64,000 nucleotides of DNA, from positions 330,417 to 394,416 of the forward strand of contig CANTFL010001467.1 in assembly GCA_947650285.1 (NCBI GenBank), written 5' to 3'. The notes under the pieces were generated by a model, which searched no databases, was not told the DNA's origin, and saw only the letters and a program-made list of their open reading frames with translations. The position numbers were made by a program, and so were the translations under genes. Positions 22,401 to 31,125 of this stretch are shown one piece after another; positions within the stretch are counted from its first letter, which is position 1; each line of letters opens with the position of its first letter. This DNA comes from Hyaloperonospora brassicae. Taxonomy: Eukaryota; Oomycota; Peronosporomycetes; Peronosporales; Peronosporaceae.

Positions 22401-23470
22401 CCACATGAGGATGGCGGGAATTGCACGCATTCAACAAGTTGAATGCTGCAACGGTACCGGCTCAGAAGCCGATAACTCGCATGGCACGAATTTAGGTAAT
22501 ACATCCTTGAATTTTATTAAATCCTTAAACGAAGGATTTGCCTGGAGAGACTTCCAGGATTGAGACGTGTAACGATCAATTATAGTCTTCTCATCGAGGA
22601 CACTTTCGTCCATCGATGAGCTGCTGAGAACTTTCTCGGTCTCAGTAAACACCGTTGCCGATTGAATATCGGTCACATACTCGTCCTCTGTGACGAGTAT
22701 GCAGATCTGCTTGAATTCGCCACTGCGCAGATCACGCAAGAACCGTTTCGGTTCTACTGTCGGCAATTGAGTTATCTCCGAAGTTAGTTTCGGAGGCACA
22801 ACTAGATCAAGCGTATAAGCGCCTACGCTTGATCCATCATTGACCAAAAAATATACTGTATCGATAAATTTCTGGGAAGTCACATCCACAGGGTCCAGAA
22901 AAGCTTTCTCTACAACGTATTGATCATCCACATTGGGTTCTTGTACAGTCGTGCTAACGACCGTGCCACGAGTGAGGCCATTGCACTCGCTCGTAGTACA
23001 CCCACATGAATGTGGGCGTTTCAAAATATTCTTCAGATCGTCATCTGAGGAACAAGTAGTAAGTATCGTAACTGATCAATTCTGCCAGCTCACTCTTGGC
23101 ACGTATCTCCTGAGCCAAGGTAGTGCTAGGATGACATCAAACTTGTCATCCAGGTCGAGTACGATGAAGTCATCATCGCACTGTTCGCTTTTTAACGTGT
23201 AGTGGATTCCGACTAAACGTTCATTCACAGTGATCTATGCGTCTGTCACTAGGCGCACGTCATTCTCGTTGAAGGGATGTCCCGCTCCACGAAGTTTGAA
23301 CTTCCTGCCTCTAGCGACTTGAGAAGAACAAAACGTTTCGACGCCCCACAGTCAACTAGGGCACAAATTGATAAGTCCTTTGTCACTTTCAATATCAAGG
23401 TTATAAGAGACACCTCAGCACCAAGTCCAGAGACACACAGGGACTGCATGTCGGGCGTAACCTTTGTCAA
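19049..23470 (-). pseudogene. Element C pol remnant (protease, RT, RNase H, integrase)
   Basis: Read right to left. The protease with LVDCGASKRF is at about 23249-23470. A PR-RT spacer lies at 22431-23024. The RT pieces at 21611-22151 include FSSMDLMDGFYQILMRERD and the active site YFDDVFVHS. RNase H follows at 21111-21395 (CDSSDFATGCVLMQFDADG; TDHASLRTAVNSPH), then integrase zinc-finger and core pieces at 20136-21089 (CEVCQRVK; MDFVFGFPEDSHKKNGI; SDRDSRFTAAFWQ), and the C-terminal tail at 19049-19816 (YIGPFRVLHRKGNAYT). Domain order matches element B. There are more than ten frame breaks, so no functional polyprotein is possible. Confidence 0.8.
22098..22474. repeat. 114-bp inverted duplication inside element C pol
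   Basis: 22098-22211 and 22361-22474 are reverse complements with few mismatches, separated by about 149 bp. Element B has only the left arm (near 31773-31886), in normal context, followed by the unique RT-proximal sequence. The right arm replaces about the first part of that sequence. This is the pattern left by an inverted template switch or a hairpin-mediated repair event. Confidence 0.8.
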
Positions 23471-23998
23471 GGGATTTGCAAATTATCTTGATGTTGCTGG
23501 ATCAGTAGGGCGCTCCGCTCCTACTGACCCCGACCATTTTTTGATGGTTTGTCTCGCTGTTGCGGCTTTGCAACAGCATCGGACCCTCGCCCTCCAGTTC
23601 TTCTTACTAATGGACGGTTTATGCGCTCAACACCGCGAGGTCCTGAGCGGTGGATACTGCATTCATATGCGTAGTGTCCCAGTTTATGCCAGCGATGGCA
23701 TCACACCGATCGCTTATCATTCGCAGGGAGAGGTTTCATGCCCTCAACATTACAGATGTATAATGGCTTTGGACCTCCGACCGCTGATCGTCTCTGCGGA
23801 CGAAAGGGGGTCAGCGTTGTGTGAGCCTGTCTCACACTAAAGTCTTCCTGATCCGCAGCAAAAGTTGGTTCGGAGAGCGTCTTTAGCTCTCCGCGGAACA
23901 GGTGATCCCAGACTGAACCATCGGACAGCCCTTAATTGAATATTGTTATCAACACAAATTCACTCACAGGGTTTACTATCATGCAGCTTGCAAGGTAG

Positions 23999-25115
23999 TG
24001 TGGTAAAGCGAACTTTCTGGAAAGGGTAGACTCAAGGAGGGATGGACCGGAGGGACAGGGGCCTCGCGATCGGAAAGGGACTGGAGGCCAAGGGGCCACA
24101 GAGGAGAAGCGGCCGTTGGGTTTCAGCCGTTGAGAGCGGCACCAATGCGGATCGTTCTCAACCACTCGTCGGTCGACCGGGCCACTCGTCGGTAGGTACG
24201 GCCGACCAAGGCGGCCTCGGTCAACCAAGGCGGTCTCTGTCACCCATCGGCCGACCTGGTCACCCTTTGGTGGGCACGGCCAATCAAGGCGACCTCGGCC
24301 GCCCAAGGGCCGACCTGGTCACCCTTTGGTGGGTACGGCCGATCAAGGCGACCTCGGTCACCCAAGGGCCGACCTGGTCATCCATCGGCCGACCCGGACT
24401 ATCAAGATCAAGCGTCCCAGACCACTCAGCATAGTGAGTCCAGGCGTAAGGCAAGTACAGATTAAAGGAGTTTAAAGGATAGGACATTATTAATTACTAC
24501 TCAATTTGCGATCTAAGCCACACGTCTCGTGAGCCAAGAAGCTTGTAAGTCTACCAACCTGTTCCGGGCCAGAAATCTATTTGGCCCACCCGTTGAATAG
24601 ACAGTGCTGGTAAGACTCAAGTGCAAATAGAACCCCAGGAAGTATATTGGCCTGTAGGTTCGTGGAGTAGCACCCCCCCAACTAAATCCCGCTATAGGAA
24701 GCGGTCTCTATACCCTAGTGATAAGGGAGAGGATACATAAAGGCCAGGCGGTGGACAACCCTGAGACACATAAAGGCCAGGCGGTTAACACCCCTGAGAT
24801 AAGCAAAGGCCAGGCGCTACTAGCCCTGAGAACTCTGGTTATAAGTCCACTCTCAACCAAGTTGACCGAGTGGCTGCCCTAACTGGACCCCGACTGAAGC
24901 ATATCCACTCGGGGCCCCCAAGGTCGACACACACCAAGACCGACATCTAACTCCATCGCCACGTCCTCCGAAGAGTGATACCCGCCAAGCCGACGGGTAC
25001 ACAAGGTGAGTTTAAGATCCAAGCGGAACAGGAGTACCCCCTCCTCAAGTCGGCAGTCCGGCACAGTGGGCGGTTTGGAGTCACGCCAATCGATTTAGCG
25101 ACCCACTCCACCACA
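23999..25115. repeat. Nested solo LTR, 1.1 kb, TGTGGT...ACCACA
   Basis: Interrupts element C gag. It starts TGTGGTAAAG and ends ACTCCACCACA, so it has 5-bp TG..CA-type inverted ends, and it is flanked by GTAG on both sides (23995-23998 and 25116-25119). It contains two internal tandem-repeat blocks: a roughly 60-bp unit at about 24160-24400 and a roughly 42-bp unit containing AAAGGCCAGGCG at about 24735-24830. A + frame (24042-24434) through the first block gives a repetitive Gly/Arg/Pro peptide but no known domain. The size and ends fit a solo LTR of an unrelated family. Confidence 0.7.
24160..24400. repeat. Tandem repeat within nested LTR
   Basis: Units of about 60 bp containing GACCTGGTCACCCTTTGGTG and CGGCC(A/G)ATCAAGGCGACCTCGG are repeated about three to four times with substitutions. 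They are GC-rich and sit inside the 1.1-kb nested LTR. Confidence 0.65.
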
Positions 25116-25807
25116 GTAGCGTACATGCTGAGCGTAAGCGTGAACATTACGCTTACCCTGCTTGATTCCGATGAGTTCAGATAGTGTCTAGAAATCTGCC
25201 CTGGGAGGCTCAAACGTCTCGCTGAGCAGGGTCTTGAAGATCCTCAACGACCCAAACACGTTTAAGTCGTGCAACTTGAGATTCGAGGCCCACTTCCTGG
25301 CGTCCCGTGTCAAGTACGACTGAGCGAATGCAACTCGCATTCGCTCATCTTCTATGCGGCGGGCCTCGTTGGCATCGTCGAATTCGACAAACCATCTTAA
25401 CAGGGAGTCGTCCTCGACTCCGTGATACTTGGAGATCTCTAGCTTTAGAGACCCCGGTTGACGCCCCCGTGTCGACTGCGCGGACTAAGAATGTCTCAGC
25501 TCTTCGTTCCGCTGATGACCTTGTTCTTGCAACAAGGTCACCTGCGCTCGCGACTCATCAAATTTTCGTTGCAAGAACTTGCTAATGACGGAGTGCTTCT
25601 GGACTCTATCCCTTGTGGATAGCATGACCTAGATAGCTTCTTTGCCAACGGCCGAACTCATTCGTTCGATCGCACTCCATTCTTCATCGCTCAAATGGGA
25701 GTAGCTTTTACGGGTTCCGTGAAATCTGTCGCCTTCTACTATGTCTAACATGTTGATGTTGGGCGACGCGAGTGTGGTCCTTGGACGGACTACAAAGTTT
25801 TACCAGG

Positions 25808-26247
25808 TGTAACGGGTACCGATGACTACGTACTGTTGAACCAGTACGGAGTTTACTATCACTGACTGTAGTGATATTCAGTGCCCAGCTAGGTGTAAAA
25901 CTACACAGAGGAAGGCAGAAAGACTAAGGTGAAAGACTCTAGTCGTAGGAAAAGTAAAACTGTTATTAATATAATCAAGTCCTATAACTCTTGTATCTCT
26001 GTTTGTCCTGACTTAATTATACTAATGTAACTAAATGTATGGTGACGTCTACTCACCACCCATTTCGCGCGTCTAGCAGCGATTGGTGGGTTGATATCAT
26101 CGCGATATCAACCAATGAGTAGATCCTTCGGTCATCTTCAACAATATCATCATACTCTGTGATATTAGTGAAAGAATATTCATCGTAATATTACTTATTG
26201 TCATTTTATCCTTAATGACAATATCATGTAACGGGCTACCCCGTACA
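25808..26247 (-). repeat. Element C 5' LTR
   Basis: 440 bp, partner of 17289-17730 with about 17 differences by eye. Hairpin GGTTGATATC/GATATCAACC is at 26089-26113. The outer end has lost one T of GTTACA (reads CCCCGTACA). Confidence 0.88.
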
Positions 26248-26973
26248 AATACCGCTCTTTGACTATGGGGTCTAGTTTTCGAGGCGCATCCGCGGCTGCA
26301 CCAGTTTCCGTGGTCCGTCCCGGATGTGACGCCTAATCGGTCCGTCACAAAGGCATTAGGTGCCCAAGCATTCCGATATTGCAAAAAGCATTAGCCGGAC
26401 CACTGCTGAAATTTGTCGCCGAACTAGACGCAAAGGCTGCAAAAGACGACTGGCAAAGCGCGACGCTGATGATGGGATCATGTGACTAAACTTGTCGTGG
26501 GGTTTGCATCACTGAATGTCAAGTATGGACTGGTTATAGGGTCGCGTTGGGCCAACTCAACCTCTACCATGCTGGGCGGGCCGAGGACAACAGTTGGCGG
26601 AAGGTGTTGGAGTGCCGCGGACGCATTGATACCATGAAACATTTTGTTCTGGGTGTGTCCCTGCGCCGTTGCTCTTTGGAACAAATCGGTCACGCATTGG
26701 ACTAGGGAACGGGCGTCCTGCCAGCGTACTCAACAATTCATTGTAGCATGTGCAAGCAGACACGCCCACGAATACCGAGATACCGGGCAGAGATGTTGAA
26801 GTAGCGATTCCAGGACGATGTGTTGGAGGCAGAACACGTGTGGAAGCGACTCTGGCACATCCTTGTTACGATATGCCAAACGAAGCTGTGGAAGGATAGA
26901 AATGACGCTGTCTACCGCGCGGCATCCATTGATATCCGTGGGATCACAATAAGTTATTGAGCCACATGTTTCT
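26248..26973. other. Spacer between elements C and B
   Basis: 726 bp without a recognisable gene or repeat. It ends with the left target duplication of element B (TTTCT, 26969-26973). Confidence 0.5.
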
Positions 26974-27364
26974 TGTAACGGGGCACACCCTTGCGTAACT
27001 TAACGCAAGGGTTTTGAGTGCCCCGACAGACGTACACGTGGCAAGCGAGGAAGCGTAGGTAGGGTAAAAGTAGAACTGTTATATTAATAAATTAAGTCTT
27101 TAAACTACTGTCTCTTCGTTTGACTTAATTCAATTATACTAATATAACTGCATGTATGGTGACGTCTCGTCACCACTCATTGCGCGCGTCTTGCGGCGAT
27201 TGGTGGGTTGATATCATCACGATATCAACCAATGAACAGACCCATTGGTCGACCCTTTAATATCACCACTTTGGTGATATTGTTTTAAAGAATATCCATC
27301 TTTATATTCTTTATTGTCACTTTCCTTAAAGTGACAATTTCATGTAACGGGCTACCCCGTTACA
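26974..27364 (-). repeat. Element B 3' LTR, hairpin-rich
   Basis: TGTAACGGGG...CCCCGTTACA. Perfect inverted repeats: composite 26980-27024 (outer GGGGCAC/GTGCCCC, inner ACCCTTGCGT/ACGCAAGGGT); 27206-27230 (GGTTGATATC/GATATCAACC); 27259-27281 (AATATCACCA/TGGTGATATT); 27313-27338 (ATTGTCACTTT/AAAGTGACAAT); 27343-27364 (TGTAACGGG/CCCGTTACA), the last including the LTR terminus itself. Confidence 0.95.
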
Positions 27365-27378
27365 TCACCCCCCCCTTA
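27365..27378 (-). other. Element B polypurine tract
   Basis: On the minus strand the sequence immediately upstream of the 3' LTR is a run of purines, with eight consecutive G then TGA. This is the plus-strand primer site for reverse transcription. Element C has the equivalent, mutated, tract at 17731-17749. Confidence 0.8.
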
Positions 27379-27496
27379 ACTGATAGTCACCGTGTGACTA
27401 TCGAAAACATGGAGGCCACCCGTTGGCCACCATTGGGACAGGGAGCACTTGTTGGGTCCGTTCCATTCACTTTCCGCTTGACCTCGCATAGTTAAC

Positions 27497-28249
27497 ATGT
27501 CTATGCGAGGTGACTCAAGACCCACACAGCCTGGTGCTGTGCAAGCCTCTGCGGCAGACGCTTCGTCGTCTGCCGCCCCTTCTTCGCCTGCAGCAACAGG
27601 TGCTGCAGGTGCACGCGGTATCACACCGCGTGCGCACGATGACCCTGATGTAGAGGTCATCTACTCTGGCGAGTCAGACGTGTCTGACTCGGGCAATGCT
27701 CCAGAGGCGTCTCGCTCACCGGCGACGCCTCAGTATTCGCCAATACCACTGCCGAACGAACGGACTCGTGATTTGCATCACAGTCTGTTCGGCAGTGATG
27801 ATGATGATGATCAGGGTGGTGAGTTCTATTCTTCACCACCGCCGGCTCGTGCGTCTTCGCACGAGCGTGATGACGATGGCGCGAGCCGTCGTCAATCTGG
27901 GAGCCGTGGTACCGACAAGGGAACCACTGTGAAGCGTGATGAGTTGAAGCCGTGGCGTTTGCCCGAACAACTCATCAATAGCCTGTCTCACGAGACAGGC
28001 CAACACCATCGAATACCCTTATTCGATGCAACCGAGCTTCACGGCTTGAGTCCCAGCGCGAAGAACTTTCGCGCTGAAGAAGATTTTTATCTCGATGTCT
28101 TTCTTAGAAATCGATGGTACAAAAGCAACCAAAAGCGTGACAAAACATCGCTTTTGGCTGCGTGGAACGCGTTCGTCCAAAACGTAAAGAATTTTGGACG
28201 AGAAGGGTGGCTCAAGAAACTTGAGGCAACACGCCTCAGGTTCGAATAG
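27497..28249 (+). CDS. Antisense ORF1 of element B, unknown function
   Basis: An ATG at 27497, 132 bp inside the 3' LTR, opens 250 codons running against pol. The region lies beyond the chromodomain, where no long sense frame exists. The N-terminal half is low-complexity and acidic (Ala/Ser/Pro/Asp; SGESDVSDS, HSLFGSDDDDDQ). The C-terminal half is more globular, with WRLPEQLINSLSHETG, a hydrophobic stretch FYLDVFLRNRWYK and [18 protein letters not shown]. Element C holds a homologue in the same place. Antisense ORFs downstream of pol are known in some plant chromoviruses, but I recognise no homologue of this one. Expression would need an antisense promoter in or near the 3' LTR, which I cannot demonstrate. 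Confidence 0.6.
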   Translation: MSMRGDSRPTQPGAVQASAADASSSAAPSSPAATGAAGARGITPRAHDDPDVEVIYSGESDVSDSGNAPEASRSPATPQYSPIPLPNERTRDLHHSLFGSDDDDDQGGEFYSSPPPARASSHERDDDGASRRQSGSRGTDKGTTVKRDELKPWRLPEQLINSLSHETGQHHRIPLFDATELHGLSPSAKNFRAEEDFYLDVFLRNRWYKSNQKRDKTSLLAAWNAFVQNVKNFGREGWLKKLEATRLRFE

Positions 28250-28793
28250 GCGAACGCCAACCGGTGCTAGGTACCGGTTGCATTGTTTATCGAGTGAGGC
28301 AGGTATTCCTTGCCTCACATGGGGAGACGCTTGTGCGAGTTGTGTTGACAACTCGCAGCGTGCACATAGGGATGTGTACTCCCTAAATTCGCCCTGGGGA
28401 AGGGCACATCTCTCGGAGGAGATGCGTGACGCGATTGCAAACTTGCAATCCGTCTACAAGCGCCTAGGGCGCGTGTTTACCGATGGGCCACAGGACTCAT
28501 CGGATGGGTCTCGTCATACTGGCGGACGAGACCTTCAACATCCATCAACAGCTGAGAGCGGGGCTCCCAGCTGTTCCAAGAGGGTGGATACCCCCGCCAC
28601 TGGACGAGGTAGCTCGTCCTTGATCCTGAATCGTCACGGTGATTCAAGATACGCTCCACTAGAAAGCGTTTATCACTGGAGCATCCACCAAAGGATGTGG
28701 TGGAGGAGGAAAGACCTCCTCCAGATGATTCGGTTCACCATCTCGACCCTTACGAGATGGATCGCGCAATCGATGAATTGCGCGATGACTTGA
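28194..28793 (+). CDS. Antisense ORF2 of element B, overlapping chromodomain
   Basis: Open + frame shifted by one relative to ORF1. The part to about 28665 aligns with element C ORF2 ([19 protein letters not shown] block, [22 protein letters not shown]). It is antisense to the chromodomain and downstream tail. A one-base loss near 28665-28680 relative to element C takes it out of phase with ORF3; the same base loss puts the sense chromodomain out of frame with integrase. How ORF1 joins ORF2 (an intron, frameshift or separate initiation) is not visible. Confidence 0.45.
   Translation: MDEKGGSRNLRQHASGSNRRTPTGARYRLHCLSSEAGIPCLTWGDACASCVDNSQRAHRDVYSLNSPWGRAHLSEEMRDAIANLQSVYKRLGRVFTDGPQDSSDGSRHTGGRDLQHPSTAESGAPSCSKRVDTPATGRGSSSLILNRHGDSRYAPLESVYHWSIHQRMWWRRKDLLQMIRFTISTLTRWIAQSMNCAMT
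28477..28675 (-). CDS. Element B chromodomain
   Basis: Reads [12 protein letters not shown], then [20 protein letters not shown] and a helical tail, a complete chromodomain. It is one frame away from the integrase linker that ends at 28659, because of a one-base deletion relative to element C. In chromoviruses this domain, at the C-terminus of integrase, binds methylated histone H3 and directs insertion. Confidence 0.8.
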
Positions 28794-29186
28794 AGCACGA
28801 GCGCGATCGGCGCTACGCTTTGACTGATACCGTGCGGAAGAACCGCAAGGGTCACGAGGCTGATCGGGCGAGGGATCGCGCCGATTATGCCACGGCGCAG
28901 CTTCAGGTCGAGCGGGATGTCCGCTCCCTATTCGGCGAGCTGGCGACAGCTCGCGGGGAGATATCTCGGTTGAATACCGAGGTATCATATCTGCGCGACC
29001 AGACGGATCGTCTGGAGCGCGAACGCAAGAACTTGATGGATGTTCTTGAACGTGGGGGCTATCTTCATCGGAAGAAGAAGGCTCGTACTTACAGTACGAC
29101 CTGAGCCTCCCCACGTAAAACGTAGGATGCGTGCGCATCATACGTGGCAATTCGAGTGTGTATGCATTGCCCTTGCGATGCAACAC
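28659..29186 (-). CDS. Element B integrase C-terminal domain and linker
   Basis: Begins within the GPF/Y-like module (VLHRKGNAYTLELP, TFYVGRLRSY), followed by a Pro/Ser/Arg-rich, low-complexity linker of about 120 residues ending [15 protein letters not shown]. The frame stops at 28659, just inside the start of the chromodomain frame. The linker's unusual composition is what would be expected of DNA also constrained on the other strand by antisense ORF3. Confidence 0.7.
   Translation of the reverse strand: MLHRKGNAYTLELPRMMRTHPTFYVGRLRSYCKYEPSSSDEDSPHVQEHPSSSCVRAPDDPSGRADMIPRYSTEISPRELSPARRIGSGHPARPEAAPWHNRRDPSPDQPRDPCGSSARYQSKRSADRARASSHRAIHRLRDPSRKGRDGEPNHLEEVFPPPPHPLVDAPVINAF
28697..29104 (+). 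CDS. Antisense ORF3 of element B, coiled coil
   Basis: 135 codons from a GTG at 28697 (first ATG at 28757). The product is almost entirely charged helix with heptad spacing: [60 protein letters not shown], then a basic end HRKKKARTYSTT. Element C encodes the aligned coiled coil with the same basic Ser/Thr end. It lies antisense to the integrase C-terminal linker. A coiled coil suggests oligomerisation, perhaps a Gag-interacting or RNA-binding accessory protein, but this is inference. Confidence 0.55.
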   Translation: MVEEERPPPDDSVHHLDPYEMDRAIDELRDDLKHERDRRYALTDTVRKNRKGHEADRARDRADYATAQLQVERDVRSLFGELATARGEISRLNTEVSYLRDQTDRLERERKNLMDVLERGGYLHRKKKARTYSTT

Positions 29187-29455
29187 TCGAAATGGCCCAA
29201 TGTATTTCGGCAGTAGTTTGCTACTGCCGACACTAGTGACTGCATGTCCAGGTAGGTTTACCGTAGACAGTAGTACTAGGTCGTTAACCTAAAATGAAAG
29301 AACATTTGCTCTTCCATTCTTGTCTGCGTTCCGTTTCTGACGGTCCACCGCATTTGCGATGGAGTCCTGAACGAAACAGACTACCGCTTCTCGAGTCAGC
29401 AGGAAGTTCTCTGCTGACTCTTTGTTTTGTCTGGCAGTGCGCTTCGTGCGCACTG

Positions 29456-30526
29456 CTAAGAGATTGCTCTCTTCTTCAACGAGGTTGTCTTCTTGCTCGC
29501 TGACATAATCGTTGGCGATGCTGAATATACCAGCATCGTCATCATCATCCGAATCAATAATAGCGTCTTCGCTTTTATTGAGATGATCTTCTTCATCGAT
29601 GTCGACTTGATCGACATCGGCATCATACGTGACGACGTTTGCGTCGACACGTGATGAGCAAGAGCCAAAACGGTTTTTGCTCGAGCGAGTCCCTCCCCCC
29701 TTATCAAAGAGTTACACTCTATAAGGGTGGGCACTCGTGGATGGCATAGGCCATTCACGTAAAACGGTGTGTCCTGTGTTGAAGCATGCACCGAATTATT
29801 GATGGCGAATTCCACCATGGGTAGGAATTCGCTCCAACTCGAAAATGAGTGGACATATCCTCGAAGGATCTCTTCGAGGACACGGTTTGCACGTTCCGTC
29901 TGACCATCTGTTTCTGGATGGTCAGAAGTGGACATCTTCAATCGTGTTCCGAGAGTATGGAACACGGTTTGCCAAAATTCCGCCGTGAACCGAGGGTCAC
30001 GGTCGGATACGAGTTCACGGGGCAACCCGTGGAGTCGAAAGACCGTGTCTAGAAAGACACGAGCACAACCTTGAGCCTTGATTGACTCAGGGACAGCAGC
30101 AAGATGGACCATCTTGCTGAATCGGTCTACAAACACAAGAATACCATTATTCTTGTGAGCGTCTTCGGGAAACCCGAAGACGAAGTCCATTGAAACGGAC
30201 TGCCAGCACTCTGTCGGAACAGGCAGAGGCTGCAATGGCGCACGGGATGAAGGACTAGGCTTCACCCGTTGACAAACTTCGCAAGCACGTATATACTTGC
30301 GAACAAACTGATACTGGCGGGGCCAGTAAAAGTCACGACTTACCGTGAGGTAAGTCTTTTCCCTTCCACGATGGCCGCTTGTTGGGGCATCGTGACACTC
30401 GTACATGATGCGCAACCGCAAATCATGATTAGCGGGTACGACGACACGAGGCGTGTCGTCGGCAACAGCTGTATAGTACAGCAATCCGTTGCGTGTACTA
30501 TACCGATCCGATGAGGATCGGTGCAA
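29456..30526 (-). CDS. Element B integrase zinc finger and catalytic core
   Basis: The HHCC zinc module is visible as YECHDAPTSGHRGR, then CEVCQRVK. The RNase H-fold core has MDFVFGFPEDAHKNNGI (first Asp), SDRDPRFTAEFWQ (second Asp) and ERANRVLEEILRGY (catalytic Glu). The signature DHPETDGQTERANR is intact. The last about 70 residues are out of frame; the proper continuation lies in another frame near 29190-29450. All catalytic residues are present. Confidence 0.85.
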   Translation of the reverse strand: MHRSSSDRYSTRNGLLYYTAVADDTPRVVVPANHDLRLRIMYECHDAPTSGHRGREKTYLTVSRDFYWPRQYQFVRKYIRACEVCQRVKPSPSSRAPLQPLPVPTECWQSVSMDFVFGFPEDAHKNNGILVFVDRFSKMVHLAAVPESIKAQGCARVFLDTVFRLHGLPRELVSDRDPRFTAEFWQTVFHTLGTRLKMSTSDHPETDGQTERANRVLEEILRGYVHSFSSWSEFLPMVEFAINNSVHASTQDTPFYVNGLCHPRVPTLIECNSLIRGEGLARAKTVLALAHHVSTQTSSRMMPMSIKSTSMKKIISIKAKTLLLIRMMMTMLVYSASPTIMSASKKTTSLKKRAIS

Positions 30527-31125
30527 TAGCCGGTAAATCCCTCAATGGATTTACTGGATGGATTCACCAGATGATCCATCAATCGCAGAAGATCCTCATC
30601 TTCCGCGTATGCCTTTCGTACGTCGTCAAGTAAACTTGACGACGGGACACTGACTGACAGTGTCGCAACAGTGGGCTTATCCTCACTGTTGGATTGTGCG
30701 TCCGGCTCGAAATCGGGCCGGCGCAAAAGAGCATCCGCGACGACATTGAGTCGTCCCGGTTTATACTCCACGGAGAAGTTATACTCCGCGAAGAAAGACA
30801 GCCACCTCGCCATTCTTTGCGAGATGTGTGGGCTGTTTACGGCCGTGCGTAATGACGCATGGTCCATGTAGACAACAAACGGTCTATCTCCCAAGAGATA
30901 GACGCGAAACTTAGCCAGTGCGTATTTCATGGCAAGGAGTTCCTTGTCATGCACTGGGTAATTACGCTCAGCTGCTTGCAGCTGACGCGACTGATAACAG
31001 ATGACGCGCTCCGCGCCATCTGCATCGAACTGCATTAACGCACAGCCGATTGCGAAATCGCTGGCGTCACAGACCACATGAAATGGTCTGTCCTGATCTG
31101 CAATCGCCAAGATCGGCGATTGCAT
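30340..31125 (-). CDS. Element B RNase H domain
   Basis: CDASDFAIGCALMQFDADGA, ELLAMKYALAKFR, MDHASLRTAVNSPHISQRMA and EYKPGRLNVVADALLRRPDF give the complete gypsy RNase H order. The usual TDH reads MDH here and the usual ADALSR reads ADALLR. A frame change separates it from RT near 31125-31130, where a few bases are missing relative to element C. Confidence 0.8.
   Translation of the reverse strand: MQSPILAIADQDRPFHVVCDASDFAIGCALMQFDADGAERVICYQSRQLQAAERNYPVHDKELLAMKYALAKFRVYLLGDRPFVVYMDHASLRTAVNSPHISQRMARWLSFFAEYNFSVEYKPGRLNVVADALLRRPDFEPDAQSNSEDKPTVATLSVSVPSSSLLDDVRKAYAEDEDLLRLMDHLVNPSSKSIEGFTGYCTDPHRIGIVHATDCCTIQLLPTTRLVSSYPLIMICGCASCTSVTMPQQAAIVEGKRLTSR

Larger units (their letters stand above)
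23850..25807 (-). pseudogene. Element C gag remnant, split by nested LTR
   Basis: Matches element B gag on the minus strand from the start (near 25750, reading GDRFHGTRKSYSHLSDEEW-like) down to about 23850. The frame is broken repeatedly, and a 1,117-bp insertion at 23999-25115 separates the two parts, with clear B-like sequence (GTAAGCGTG..ATCACGCTTACCCTGCTTGA type) resuming on its right. No intact zinc knuckle frame remains. Confidence 0.7.
17289..26247 (-). mobile_element. Ty3/gypsy chromovirus C, decayed, with nested LTR
   Basis: Sense direction is minus: 5' LTR at 25808-26247, then gag, protease, RT, RNase H, integrase, chromodomain, a polypurine tract next to the 3' LTR (17731-17749, read on the minus strand as AAGGGAGGGGTGA), and the 3' LTR at 17289-17730. 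Flanking pentamers are AATAT and AATAC. It is closely related to element B throughout. The LTRs are about 96% alike, but the coding part is broken into more than ten frame segments. It also contains a solo LTR nested in gag (23999-25115) and a 114-bp inverted duplication (22098-22474). Confidence 0.9.

Noticed and set aside
24042..24434. 130-codon Gly/Arg/Pro-rich frame in the nested LTR
   Set aside because: It is a translation of a tandem DNA repeat; the opposite strand is open over the same stretch for the same reason.
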